DNA from: an uncultured Lactococcus sp.
Lineage (GTDB): Bacteria > Bacillota > Bacilli > Lactobacillales > Streptococcaceae
Assembly: GCF_934191625.1 (NCBI RefSeq)
Contig: NZ_CAKPUG010000002.1
Coordinates: 322,254-386,253 of the forward strand
Reading direction: 5' to 3'
Length of the DNA: 64,000 bases
Shown piece after piece: positions 7,265 through 18,086 of this stretch. Below the pieces are notes generated by a model. It worked only from the letters and a program-made list of their open reading frames with translations, made no database searches and was not told the DNA's origin. The translations under genes and the position numbers were made by a program. The number at the start of each line of letters is the position of its first letter. Within the stretch, counting starts at the first letter, position 1.

Positions 7265-9883
7265 TCAATCTATGAAATGAACAGTTTTAATCTGTCCTGC
7301 TCTAAAATCTCCCAGATTAATTTTACTATTTTTTTGTCGTTCGGTCAGCGCGATTCCTTTCAAGTCTACAAATTCATAACAAAGCTCCTGCTCTGACAGA
7401 ATAAAATTCTCACCTTGAACAGCTTGGGTACTTGGATTATAGACCCGTAAATCCCAACCGCCGTAAAGATTATTCTTACGGAGTGAACTAAAGACAAGGT
7501 CAGGCGCTTTTAAGCTGATATTCTGCGGACTGCCAATTTTTTCTTTCAAGGTATTTGACACAAAATATTTTAAAGTCGTTGTAAAAAGATTTAGACTCTG
7601 AATTTGGTAGAAAGGCAGAGATAAAGCATAATCAAGGTAACTTTGAGCAAGTCGTGCTGGCTTATAATCCTGTTCTAAACTTAGGGCAAATTTGAATGTT
7701 AATTTTTCCAGCAATTGGCTATCAGGTGTTGGGATGTACTTAAAAGCATTCCCAGAAGCTACACCTGGTCTTCTGAGCAAATCAGGTCGCCCCAAAAATC
7801 CGACACTTCGAAAGAGAGTTAAAGCTAACTGATGGTGATTTTCTCCGATTAATTGATATTCTTTGATTCCTTTAGCAAAAACCGTCCAACTGTTTTTATC
7901 ATCGTGAGCATTGACCCATTTTAGCATGGGGTAAATAGCTGTTGGTTCTTCACGCCAGCCGAATTCTTGCCAGTCTTTCAAATGCGGATCTTCTGCTTCA
8001 CGCTTCACTGTACCAAAAGGTGTATCTGTGTAAGAATACCGATTTGCAAAAGGAAGATTGATGACTGCACGCATACGATGGTCCAGCACTTGATTATCAA
8101 TCGTTAAATGGCATTCGAGATGCTTGCTCCCTTTTTTTAAAGTAATCTTTAATTCGTAGTCTTGTTTTTGTTGGCAGATGCCTTCTGCACGTTCTTTTAA
8201 ATCTTTGGGAAGGTTCCAAGTACCAGTCAAAAGCAATTCTTGATAATATTCCCCATAAAAAGATTTTTGCTCACTTCCCTCAAGTGTCAAATCATAGACG
8301 TGATCTGCATAAGCTGGCGAATAATCGTAAGTATCACCTTCATCACCGCCATCTTCAAAAGATAGGATATTATCATAACTTTGCTGACTTTTCTTATCAA
8401 ATAAATGCAACTGCCCTTTTTTGTAACTCAACTTGTAGTAATCATTTTCAATATAATCTTGCTTGTCTTCGCTAGTGACCCTACTTGACTGTTGCCTTTC
8501 TTCAACGAAATAATTCACAAAACTAAGCGCAGGAACCGTAACTTCTACAGCTAATTCATGAATATAATAGTATTTATCCGGATTTTGAGCAGTTTCTTCG
8601 CGTCTGATTTCACCAGAGTATTCTTTTTTTCTTGACAGAACATCAAAACTAAGCGCTTCTCCTCCTGTATTTTTCAGTTGGATATCTTTAAACTCAGTAG
8701 AGACATTAATTTTAACCGTTTTAGTTACTTCCCAAGGCAAGGTATTAAAAATGCTGACTTGATGGTCACAAACTTTTTTCTGTGACTCACTGATTTTTCT
8801 GGTCAAGTAGTCGACAATGGAATAAGAAAGTTGATCTGCTTCAATAAAGCGCTCACGAATAATTCGATTGGTTTTATCACTATTACAGCCGCCCGCACTG
8901 TCGTGGGCTTGATTTTTTGCCAGTAGTTTCCAGATCCTGTCAATTAAGCCCTGCTTGCTAGCAATACCAAGTTTTTCAGCCATAAGAACGAGTGGTTCTA
9001 CCTGATAAATCATCCGTCTTTCAAGCTTATCATTCAAATACTTATGATCATAACGGGAGGAGTAAATCGAGCGATGGATTTTCGAGACTGAGCTGGAGAT
9101 AAATTCCCCTTCAATTGTGGTCAATTCCTCTTTTTCGAGTTCAGAGAACAGCTCCTCATAGTTGCTCTCTTTTAATTCATAGTCACTCAGTTTCTGGTTG
9201 TAAAAATCAATCCGCTCACGTAGGTTAAAATCTACATAACGCTGGTCTCCTCCTACAGGTAAGACGAGATGTTGCCCCACAGCACCGTCTTCAATCTGCG
9301 TCATAAGTTCTTGTGTTTGGTCACTATGAATAAGTCCAACGCCGACAAAATAACCATTCTTAATATTTGCGGCTAAAACTTTTGAACCATCTTCAGCTTG
9401 CCAATAAAATTCGCGGTCCCTTGTTTTTTCCTGCGGCAATCCACGCCAAAAGACTGTACGATCAATTCCTAAACCTTGATATATCTTAGGCATATCTTTG
9501 CTCTGACCGAAAGAGTCTGGCAGGTAACCGATATTCATATAACCACCCAAATCTTCTGCTAATTCCATTCCCAGAGTCAAATTTCTCACGATGGACTCGC
9601 CACTTATGATGAGTTCATCTGTTTGAGTATACCATGGGCCAATCCGGAGTTTTCCAGCTTGAACCAGCTTTTTGAGTCGCGTTTTTTGTTCAGGGAAACT
9701 TTGGAGGTAATCATCCAGAATGCTCATTTGCCCGTCGAGGAGATAATAAGAAATTTCATTATTTTCCAAGGCGCTCATTACCTCATCCAAATGATATGCC
9801 AACTGGACAAAAGATTCATTGTTAGTAAAATACCATTCTAAATCCCAATGTGTATGATGAATGACGTGTACTTTTTTCTTCAT
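7265..9883 (-). CDS. GH38 alpha-mannosidase
   Basis: An 872-residue retaining alpha-mannosidase of family GH38, without a signal peptide and so intracellular. Zinc ligands are visible in HTHWDLEW near the N-terminus and in HDSAGGCNSD (about residue 340). The nucleophile Asp is in GYLPDSFGQ (about 130). The frame is open 13 codons further, but ATG 9883 is preferred because the family starts KKxVHVIHHTHWD and AAGGAAG lies 5 bases upstream. Relatives include E. coli MngB, which acts on mannosylglycerate-6-P, and the streptococcal alpha-1,3-mannosidase. With the fructose-type PTS beside it, a mannosylated phosphosugar is the likely substrate. Confidence 0.9.
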   Translation of the reverse strand: MKKKVHVIHHTHWDLEWYFTNNESFVQLAYHLDEVMSALENNEISYYLLDGQMSILDDYLQSFPEQKTRLKKLVQAGKLRIGPWYTQTDELIISGESIVRNLTLGMELAEDLGGYMNIGYLPDSFGQSKDMPKIYQGLGIDRTVFWRGLPQEKTRDREFYWQAEDGSKVLAANIKNGYFVGVGLIHSDQTQELMTQIEDGAVGQHLVLPVGGDQRYVDFNLRERIDFYNQKLSDYELKESNYEELFSELEKEELTTIEGEFISSSVSKIHRSIYSSRYDHKYLNDKLERRMIYQVEPLVLMAEKLGIASKQGLIDRIWKLLAKNQAHDSAGGCNSDKTNRIIRERFIEADQLSYSIVDYLTRKISESQKKVCDHQVSIFNTLPWEVTKTVKINVSTEFKDIQLKNTGGEALSFDVLSRKKEYSGEIRREETAQNPDKYYYIHELAVEVTVPALSFVNYFVEERQQSSRVTSEDKQDYIENDYYKLSYKKGQLHLFDKKSQQSYDNILSFEDGGDEGDTYDYSPAYADHVYDLTLEGSEQKSFYGEYYQELLLTGTWNLPKDLKERAEGICQQKQDYELKITLKKGSKHLECHLTIDNQVLDHRMRAVINLPFANRYSYTDTPFGTVKREAEDPHLKDWQEFGWREEPTAIYPMLKWVNAHDDKNSWTVFAKGIKEYQLIGENHHQLALTLFRSVGFLGRPDLLRRPGVASGNAFKYIPTPDSQLLEKLTFKFALSLEQDYKPARLAQSYLDYALSLPFYQIQSLNLFTTTLKYFVSNTLKEKIGSPQNISLKAPDLVFSSLRKNNLYGGWDLRVYNPSTQAVQGENFILSEQELCYEFVDLKGIALTERQKNSKINLGDFRAGQIKTVHFID

Positions 9884-9940
9884 TTTTGCTTCCTTATTCA
9901 TTTTTTCAAAAGGCCAAATCAAGATGATTTGACCTTTGAG

Positions 9941-10393
9941 TTAAAAATCAATTTTATCTATGACGGCAGTCAAATTATTCGGGTCTTTCTCTGATAAAAT
10001 ATCTTCACGAAATTGATCATCGATTAATTTTCGAGCGATTAAGCTCAGCAACTTCAAGTGCTCAGTCGCACCTTCCTCAGGAATCGTAAGTGCCAGAGCA
10101 ACTTTCACAGGTTTGCCATCCAAAGCATTCCAAGGAATTTCATTGGCAAATCTAACGAAAAACATACCCGGCTTTAGGTTCGTTTTATTTTTACAATGAG
10201 GAATGGCGATATGGTCTTTAAAGCCTGTTGTTGCTTCTGCTTCTCGCTGTTTTAGGCCTTCAAAATATTCGGCTTCATTGTCCACAAAGCCCAGAGAATG
10301 TGCAAACTGTGCAATAACTGCAAAGGCTTCTTCCTGTGTACGTGCGCTTGCATCGAAGAGGATATGTTCTTGATTGAAAACTTCTTTGTTCAT
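9941..10393 (-). CDS. PTS EIIA component, fructose/mannitol type
   Basis: A 150-residue cytosolic phosphocarrier of the PTS fructose-type EIIA family. The phosphorylated His lies in DHIAIPHCKN (about residue 67). It takes phosphate from HPr and passes it to the EIIB cysteine of the protein encoded 14 bases upstream. In E. coli MngA and FruA-like proteins the A, B and C domains are often fused; here A is separate from BC. Confidence 0.92.
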   Translation of the reverse strand: MNKEVFNQEHILFDASARTQEEAFAVIAQFAHSLGFVDNEAEYFEGLKQREAEATTGFKDHIAIPHCKNKTNLKPGMFFVRFANEIPWNALDGKPVKVALALTIPEEGATEHLKLLSLIARKLIDDQFREDILSEKDPNNLTAVIDKIDF

Positions 10394-10407
10394 CTTTATT
10401 CACTTTC

Positions 10408-11901
10408 TTATTTTACTTTAACTTTCACGGGTTTTTTGAATTCAATTCCTCGTGTAAACCCAATTAGTAACGCGGTGGTCAAAATACCTGCACATACGCA
10501 CAAAATCCATGTTAGAAAAGGAATCGGTTGCTCAATATAACCAATAAAGGTCCCCAAAGGCGAACCAATACCGCCATAAAATTTCGAACCAGTCGCTGAG
10601 ATAAGTCCGCCTGCAACAGCTGAACCTACGACGTTTGAGAAAATCATTCGTACAGGATGTGCGGCCACAAATGGAATAGCTCCTTCAGTGACACCGACAA
10701 TTCCCATACCGAAGGCTGCACTGGCAGCAATTTTTTCATCTTTTGAAAATTTGTTTTTAAATAAAATTGTTGCTAACCACACTCCTAAAGGTGCTACTGA
10801 AATCGCAGCTTGTGTTGCCGTACCAGGTACAAAGTTCGCGCCTTCAATGCCATATTTTGTCATTGTATCGGTAAATATTGCTGTGCCAAATACTAAAGCT
10901 GTTTTATTGATTGGACCTCCCAAATCAAACCCAATCATCGCGCCACAGATAGCTCCGATAATGATTGGTGCACCTGCGAAATTATTATTTAAGTTGGTTA
11001 ACCCATCATACATAGCATCCATCCCCACTGAGATTGGATTTCCGATGATATAAAGCACGATCAAACTGATAACTGCTGTTGCAATAAAAGGAATAATCAT
11101 AATTGGCACGATTGGCATAACAATTTTAGGCCATTTTATTTTTTTCAATCCTTTGACCATATAGCCAACAATGAAAGCCACAATAATAGCACCAATAAAA
11201 CCTCCACCTGCTTCAGTTCCTAAAAATTCTGGATCATTAACAAGATAAGCACCAATCATGGCAGGAGCTATGGCGGGTTTGTCTGCAATGGAATTTGCCA
11301 CAAAACCAGCAAATAGTGGAATCATCAGTTTAAAACCCATCTGCCCAACATAAAAGAGTTTTTCCATGAGGAAGCCCATTTGTGTTGTATTGTCAAACCC
11401 CCACTTGACAATACGTCCTAGGTCGTCCCTTTGAAAAGCATAGAGATTGGCAATGGTAAGGAGAAGACCTGCAGCGATGACCATTGGCACCATATAAGAA
11501 ATACCACTCATCACATGGGTCAGAAAAGTAACCTTATCTTTATCATTACCAATCTGGATATTTCCTACCTTACTTCCTTTCTTGCCAAAAACTTCAGCCT
11601 CAGCGAATGCTTTTTTTATCAAGGCTTCAGAATCTTCAATAGCAGGAATAGATTTTGTAACATAAAGAGGCTTGCCTGTGAAACGAAACGGATCAATCTT
11701 AATATCTGAGGCAACAAGTACAAGATCTGCATTTTCGATCTCTTCTGGAGTTAAGACATTCTCTGCTCCAATAGCTCCATTTGTCTCTACTTTGACCTCA
11801 TAGCCCATTTTTTTAGCCGCTTTTTCGATAGACTCAGCGGCCATATAGGTGTGCGCTATTCCAGCAGCACAGGCCGTAACGGCTACTATTTTTTTCGACA
11901 T
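10408..11901 (-). CDS. PTS EIIBC component, fructose/mannosylglycerate type
   Basis: A 497-residue membrane permease. EIIB covers roughly residues 1-100, with the phosphocysteine in VTACAAGIAHTYMAAE (Cys10); EIIC covers about 125-490 with around nine hydrophobic segments. The family normally has CPTGIAHT; the CAAGIAHT form is a variant of the same site. It is the first gene of the operon, with GGAGG ahead of the ATG and a promoter at 11945-11973. Fructose is the default annotation, but the GH38 and GH1 neighbours suggest a disaccharide or glycoside such as a mannosylated compound. Confidence 0.9.
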   Translation of the reverse strand: MSKKIVAVTACAAGIAHTYMAAESIEKAAKKMGYEVKVETNGAIGAENVLTPEEIENADLVLVASDIKIDPFRFTGKPLYVTKSIPAIEDSEALIKKAFAEAEVFGKKGSKVGNIQIGNDKDKVTFLTHVMSGISYMVPMVIAAGLLLTIANLYAFQRDDLGRIVKWGFDNTTQMGFLMEKLFYVGQMGFKLMIPLFAGFVANSIADKPAIAPAMIGAYLVNDPEFLGTEAGGGFIGAIIVAFIVGYMVKGLKKIKWPKIVMPIVPIMIIPFIATAVISLIVLYIIGNPISVGMDAMYDGLTNLNNNFAGAPIIIGAICGAMIGFDLGGPINKTALVFGTAIFTDTMTKYGIEGANFVPGTATQAAISVAPLGVWLATILFKNKFSKDEKIAASAAFGMGIVGVTEGAIPFVAAHPVRMIFSNVVGSAVAGGLISATGSKFYGGIGSPLGTFIGYIEQPIPFLTWILCVCAGILTTALLIGFTRGIEFKKPVKVKVK

Positions 11902-11944
11902 TTTGTTTCCTCCAAAATTTTTCTTTTAGTTTTGTTATATTTGT

Positions 11945-11973
11945 AATATAGCACCTCTTATTTTCAAAAGCAA
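11945..11973 (-). promoter_or_regulatory. Promoter of the PTS-GH38-GH1-ROK operon
   Basis: Minus strand: TTGCTT (-35, 11968-11973), 17-base spacer, TATATT (-10, 11945-11950), then a roughly 40-base leader to the EIIBC ATG. Confidence 0.7.
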
Positions 11974-11978
11974 GAGAA

Positions 11979-11994
11979 AATAAAGCGTTTTCTT
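11979..11994. promoter_or_regulatory. Degenerate cre-like site upstream of the operon
   Basis: AATAAAGCGTTTTCTT keeps the AARCG core and a TTTC half but has about three mismatches to the cre consensus. It lies just upstream of the -35 box, where CcpA can activate or compete. Weak evidence. Confidence 0.35.
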
Positions 11995-12043
11995 TATTTA
12001 GTTTTTATTCCCATAAGCTGGGGGATTACTGGTATTTTTTTCA

Positions 12044-12074
12044 TAAAAAAAGAGTTAGAACTTTGTCTAACTCT
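12044..12074 (-). terminator. Terminator of the glycerol operon
   Basis: AGAGTTAGA/TCTAACTCT stem; on the minus strand it is followed by seven T residues, 20 bases after the glpF stop. Confidence 0.88.
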
Positions 12075-12095
12075 GCTTTTGACTATTATTTCAAT

Positions 12096-12833
12096 TTATT
12101 TACTTGCAAATTGAATAACCATGTTAAAGAGAAGGGCGCCTAAGCTACCGCCAATGATTGGGCCTACAACAGGAATCCATGCGTAAGACCAGTCAGAATC
12201 TCCTTTGCCCTTGATAGGTAAGATCGCGTGCATGATACGAGGACCTAAGTCACGTGCAGGATTCAAAGAGTAACCTGTTGTCGCACCAAGTGATAAACCA
12301 ATGGCTGTGATGATAGCACCCACTAAAAGAGGTGAAACACCAGAAGTTTGCGTAATTGCGTATTGACCAAAGGCCAGTATACCTGTCGTTAAGACTGCTG
12401 TTCCAACAATTTCGCTGATTAAATTAGACCCCGTCTGACGAATGGCTGGCCCTGTAGAAAATGTACCTAAAATATCTGCTGGATTTTTAGTTTCAGCATA
12501 GTGAGGGTAAAACATCAGGTAGAGGATGATACTCGCGACCATTGCCCCAAGCATTTGCGCGATAATATAAGGGAAAACCAAACTCCAGCTAAAGCTACCA
12601 ATCATTGCCATTGCAATCGTTACTGCTGGGTTCAAGTGGGCAGGCGACATAAATCCAGAAATGTAAACCCCCATCATTACTGCAAAGCCCCAACCGAGTG
12701 TGATGGCAACCCATCCTGCTCCTGTTGCTTTCGTCTTATTCAGGACAACGCCTGAAACCACACCGTTACCAAGAAGGATTAAGATAAATGTTCCTAAAAA
12801 TTCACCGAGTAATTGTACCATTTCTGAGTGCAT
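12096..12833 (-). CDS. glpF: Glycerol uptake facilitator
   Basis: A 245-residue aquaglyceroporin of the inner membrane that lets glycerol diffuse in. Both half-helix motifs are intact: HLNPAVTIAMA (about residue 62) and LNPARDLGPR (about 190), with the RD after the second NPA that marks glycerol facilitators over water channels. Six hydrophobic helices. Last gene of glpK-glpO-glpF; GGAG lies 5 bases ahead of the ATG. Confidence 0.95.
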   Translation of the reverse strand: MHSEMVQLLGEFLGTFILILLGNGVVSGVVLNKTKATGAGWVAITLGWGFAVMMGVYISGFMSPAHLNPAVTIAMAMIGSFSWSLVFPYIIAQMLGAMVASIILYLMFYPHYAETKNPADILGTFSTGPAIRQTGSNLISEIVGTAVLTTGILAFGQYAITQTSGVSPLLVGAIITAIGLSLGATTGYSLNPARDLGPRIMHAILPIKGKGDSDWSYAWIPVVGPIIGGSLGALLFNMVIQFASK

Positions 12834-12884
12834 ATTGACTCCTTTTTTCTATATTTTATTTGTTTCAATCATCGTTGGACTCTT

Positions 12885-14714
12885 CTACTTCTTCAAGTCC
12901 GACAAGTCAGATTCACGAAGTGCTTCTTCCAAAGCTTTTTCTTGCTCTGCTTTTTCTTCTGTAGACCAACCGAGGTAGTCCGCCATGGCATTGACAACAT
13001 GTACCTTGATGGCATCTACACCTTCACGCATAAATAAAATGTGGTTAGTACGGCGGAGCAAGTAGTCCACCGGTGTCAAGACCATTTCATCTTCCAACGC
13101 ATAGCGCAGGCGTGCTGATTCGGCTAAAGACAAGCCTTCGTAGGCTTCCATTTCGGAAGCATAGGCAAACACTTGGAGGGCGTTCATGCCATAAAAGTCC
13201 GCAATGTATTTTGCTTCTTCTTCTGTAAGTCCTGCAGCAACACCAACTTTCATGTTTTCAGCAACAACTTCTTCAACCTTAGTTGGGTCAAATTCACCAC
13301 CAGAGATTTGGTATTTTTTAGAGTCAATAGGTTCATATTTCAAACCAAAGTCCTCCTCAAGCAGTTGGCAGATAAGCTCCATCGCACCCGCTGCCATTTT
13401 ACGGTAGTCCGTGATTTTACCGCCTGCTAGAGTGATCAAGCCATCGCTCTCGCGTTCGAGCGAACTTCCACGAGATACAGAAGATGGTGCATCCCCTTTT
13501 TCTGAAAGACTTGCTTCCATATTGTTTAACAAATGCTCCACTTCAGCTTTTGTTGCTGTTTTATTTTTATAGCGGAGCACTGCCTCAACGACAGCGTTAA
13601 AGCTAGTTTCAGAAACCGCGCCATTGTCTCCCCCGTTATAGTCTGAGCCAGAATTACCGCCTAATAATGGACGAAGTCCTGCCCACGAAGCTTCAATGTC
13701 ATCAATTGTGATATTTGCTTCAGGGTAACGGAAATTAATGACATCCAGGAGATAGTCCACATCTTCTTGGGTCACTTTTGGATCAGTGAAGTCACCATGA
13801 TAATCCGTATCTGTCGTACCAAAATAAGTTTTATTTTCACGGGGAATAGCAAAGACCATACGTTTGTCATGTTTACCTGTATCAAAATAAGTTGGTTGTG
13901 GTACAGGAAGTTTGGCCGCATCCACTACCAGATGGACACCTTTTGTAGGACGCATTTTTGGTACGATAGGACGTGTGAAGTTCAGATAACGAATCTTATC
14001 TACCCAAGGACCACTTGTGTTAATCACAAGTTTAGCTTTGACTTCAATGACTTGGTCTGTCAGCAAATCACGCGCACGAACACCAGAAATTTGTCCGTCG
14101 GTATAAGTAAAATCAATCACTTTCATCTTGCTGATGGCTTGCGCACCGTCTTCCACAGCTTTTTTGATGTTATCAATCACCAAACGTGCATCATTGTTAC
14201 GGTAGTCTAGATAGACTCCCGCCCCTTGCAAGCCTTTTTTCTTGATGAGGGGCTCGCGGCGCAGTACTTCTTCTGGTGAGATAGTGTAGTTGGCATATGG
14301 CGAATCTTCATCTACCCCTGCCAAACGATCATACAAATCCATCGCAATCTTCACAGAAAACATATCAAAAGTTGTCTTTCCTTCATCATTATAGATAGGA
14401 AGTAACATTGGATCTGGCTTAGGAATGTGTGGCGCAATACCTTGAACGACGGCGCGTTCTGAAACTGTATCAGATACTACTTCAACATCGAAGTTTTTAA
14501 GATAACGAATCCCCCCATGCACTAGTTTTGTTGAACGGGATGATGTGCCTTCTGAAAAGTCCTGCATTTCAAGTACGGCAACTTTCATGCCAGCAGCCGC
14601 TGCTTGTAATGTCAATCCCGCACCAGTGATTCCTCCTCCGATAACGAGTAGGTCCATTTCTTCATTTTGAACTTTGGTGATTGCTTCTTGTCTTGTTTTT
14701 TTAGAAAAAGCCAT
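12885..14714 (-). CDS. glpO: Alpha-glycerophosphate oxidase
   Basis: A 609-residue FAD enzyme that oxidises glycerol-3-phosphate to dihydroxyacetone phosphate with O2, producing H2O2. The N-terminal dinucleotide fold LVIGGGITGAG and the family block TSSRSTKLVHGGIRYL are present. The length exceeds GlpD dehydrogenases (about 500-560) because of the extra segment around residues 355-410 typical of lactic acid bacterial oxidases. It sits between glpK and glpF. In an organism without a full respiratory chain this makes aerobic glycerol use a peroxide source. Confidence 0.93.
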   Translation of the reverse strand: MAFSKKTRQEAITKVQNEEMDLLVIGGGITGAGLTLQAAAAGMKVAVLEMQDFSEGTSSRSTKLVHGGIRYLKNFDVEVVSDTVSERAVVQGIAPHIPKPDPMLLPIYNDEGKTTFDMFSVKIAMDLYDRLAGVDEDSPYANYTISPEEVLRREPLIKKKGLQGAGVYLDYRNNDARLVIDNIKKAVEDGAQAISKMKVIDFTYTDGQISGVRARDLLTDQVIEVKAKLVINTSGPWVDKIRYLNFTRPIVPKMRPTKGVHLVVDAAKLPVPQPTYFDTGKHDKRMVFAIPRENKTYFGTTDTDYHGDFTDPKVTQEDVDYLLDVINFRYPEANITIDDIEASWAGLRPLLGGNSGSDYNGGDNGAVSETSFNAVVEAVLRYKNKTATKAEVEHLLNNMEASLSEKGDAPSSVSRGSSLERESDGLITLAGGKITDYRKMAAGAMELICQLLEEDFGLKYEPIDSKKYQISGGEFDPTKVEEVVAENMKVGVAAGLTEEEAKYIADFYGMNALQVFAYASEMEAYEGLSLAESARLRYALEDEMVLTPVDYLLRRTNHILFMREGVDAIKVHVVNAMADYLGWSTEEKAEQEKALEEALRESDLSDLKK

Positions 14715-14750
14715 TTCTATTCTCCTTTTAGGTTACTGTCTAATTGCTTA

Positions 14751-16277
<1,527 letters not shown>

Positions 16278-16285
16278 TATTTCAT

Positions 16286-16317
16286 ATTATAGCATTTAAG
16301 AAGTATGAAATACTTTC
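16286..16317 (-). promoter_or_regulatory. glpK promoter with inverted-repeat operator
   Basis: Extended -10 TGCTATAAT (TATAAT at 16286-16291). No good -35 box is present; instead that region holds the inverted repeat GAAAGTATTTCATACTTC (16300-16317). A weak -35 overlapped by a palindrome suggests activator control, possibly by the Mga-like protein encoded just upstream. Confidence 0.6.
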
Positions 16318-16376
16318 ATTTTTTAAGAAATTCTAAAAAAAATTGAAAGTGTTTAGGAATTATTAGCTTAAAGTAT

Positions 16377-16419
16377 AAAAAAAAACTAAAAGCCACTGTG
16401 TATCGCTTTTAGTTTTTTA
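16377..16419. terminator. Terminator after the Mga-like gene
   Basis: AACTAAAAGC/GCTTTTAGTT stem with A and T runs on both sides. It isolates the regulator gene from the glp operon. Confidence 0.88.
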
Positions 16420-16432
16420 TCTGAAAAGTTAA

Positions 16433-17899
16433 TTAAGTGAGAATAGCTTTTCTTCGAAATTTTTCTTTTTTTAGGCTTTCGATACGCGACAATAACTCGT
16501 CAAAGTCATAATCACTCGAAAACTCGGAAAGGACATAGACAAACTTTCGGCTATCATTTCTTTTACTAGAGATAAGCAAGTCATAGCTCTGTCCTTCATG
16601 GTAGTGTTCCAGTTTAATCTTTTCTACTGCACGAAGGCGATTTTTCAAATAATGTTCCATGGGAATTTGATAAGCTGGCGTATCAGACAAGTCATAAGCC
16701 ACCGTCAATTGCTGGGCAGATAAAAGTTCCAGCAACATTAAGGCATTACGATAGCCAAAGATGAGTTCAGGTAAATCCTGCGTTTTAGGAATATAACTTA
16801 AGGCTATATTTTTGAGATTGTCCAGCAAATCTTGAAAACTCTTGTCCACCCAATTTTGTTTATGACTGAGCAACGCCTCTTGGCTCTTTGTAAAGAGGCC
16901 ACCATGGAAAAAGGCAAATTTATTATTGACTTGTGCCAGCTGATAACTGATGGCTTTTTCCTCTTCAAATCCTAAACGATGGGGACGATAATGGTTCAGC
17001 ATACGTTCTCTTAAAGAAATATTCAAGAGAACGGTGGGGATTTTTTTACTGCGGAAAATATCAAAGCGGTAATAACTTTCCTTATCTAAGATGAAAAAAG
17101 ACAGGAGAAAACTGTAGAAAAAGATTGTCTCACAATTATTCTTGCTCTGTTTATCATAAATGTATTGATAAAATAGAGAGTCTAATAGCTGATAAAGGTG
17201 ATCATCTTGATAAGTTTTCTTCATTTCCAAAGATTGAGTAACTTGGATATCTGTAAGTTTCCGCCTTTTTTCTGTAATGGCTAACCAGCGGTAAAGTTTA
17301 TCTTTGCTACTTGCCGAAAAGGTTACTTTTAAGGTTTCTTCAAGTTGCAGGATAAAATCGGCTTGAAACTTTGTGAGTTGAAGCAAGTCTGGTCGAAATG
17401 TAGGATGAAGCGAATCAAATAGCATGTAGTAAAAATAGCGAATCTGGCTTTCTTCGCCCACTAACTTATTATTTTTGATTAGAAGCTCAAACTCGGCTAA
17501 AAGTTTATTGAGCTCTTTGATTTTACGGAACAAGGTTGATTCACTGACCAATAATGCTTCTGCGAGTTCAAAAATCATGAAATTTTTTTGTTCTAAAAGT
17601 AAGAGAAGCAAGCGATACTTAATGCTGTCTTTGATTAAAAAGCTAATGACCTCGTCTAAGCTTTGCGATCCTGCCATGTTTAGGGCAAGTTTATTGTCCT
17701 GACGCATCACTTCCATAGGTTTTCCCATCATCTGTCCCAGATAAGAAATGTCCTCTAAGTAGCTTTCAATCGAAGGTCGAGAAAGATTTACCCCCTCACA
17801 CAGTTCTTGCGCGGTTATCTTCTCCCGTTTGAGGTCCAACTGGCGTAGAATCTTAACCTGTATTTGCTCTTTCTTTTCAAGTAAAGCTTCGATATTCAC
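16433..17899 (-). CDS. Mga-family transcriptional regulator
   Basis: A 488-residue protein of the Mga/PRD-like virulence-regulator family. An N-terminal HTH (about residues 10-75, with LSRPSIESYLEDI) and a second HTH (about 105-140, with LLVSESTLFRKIKELNKLL) precede a long helical PRD-like region and an EIIB-like C-terminus. Such proteins bind near promoters as activators and can be tuned by PTS phosphorylation. Its position directly upstream of glpKOF, same strand, with its own terminator between, makes it the likely regulator of the glycerol genes. GAGGAG precedes the start. Target assignment is by position only. Confidence 0.85.
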   Translation of the reverse strand: MNIEALLEKKEQIQVKILRQLDLKREKITAQELCEGVNLSRPSIESYLEDISYLGQMMGKPMEVMRQDNKLALNMAGSQSLDEVISFLIKDSIKYRLLLLLLEQKNFMIFELAEALLVSESTLFRKIKELNKLLAEFELLIKNNKLVGEESQIRYFYYMLFDSLHPTFRPDLLQLTKFQADFILQLEETLKVTFSASSKDKLYRWLAITEKRRKLTDIQVTQSLEMKKTYQDDHLYQLLDSLFYQYIYDKQSKNNCETIFFYSFLLSFFILDKESYYRFDIFRSKKIPTVLLNISLRERMLNHYRPHRLGFEEEKAISYQLAQVNNKFAFFHGGLFTKSQEALLSHKQNWVDKSFQDLLDNLKNIALSYIPKTQDLPELIFGYRNALMLLELLSAQQLTVAYDLSDTPAYQIPMEHYLKNRLRAVEKIKLEHYHEGQSYDLLISSKRNDSRKFVYVLSEFSSDYDFDELLSRIESLKKEKFRRKAILT

Positions 17900-18054
17900 A
17901 GCTGCTCCTCTTCTTTTCTAAGCCAACATGTTTCGTAGGCGTTTTCATATTCTCTTTCTATTTTATCACTTCGCTATATTTTGTGATTAAAAATTGCTCA
18001 CTTTAGACACAAAGAAAGGATTAATGTTCACAACTCACTGCACTCAAGGATAAT

Positions 18055-18083
18055 AAAAAGAATAAGACCAAAGCCTTATTCTT
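18055..18083 (-). terminator. Terminator of the CLC gene
   Basis: AGAATAAG/CTTATTCT stem just past the stop, with TTTTTATT following on the minus strand. Confidence 0.75.
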
Positions 18084-18086
18084 CTG

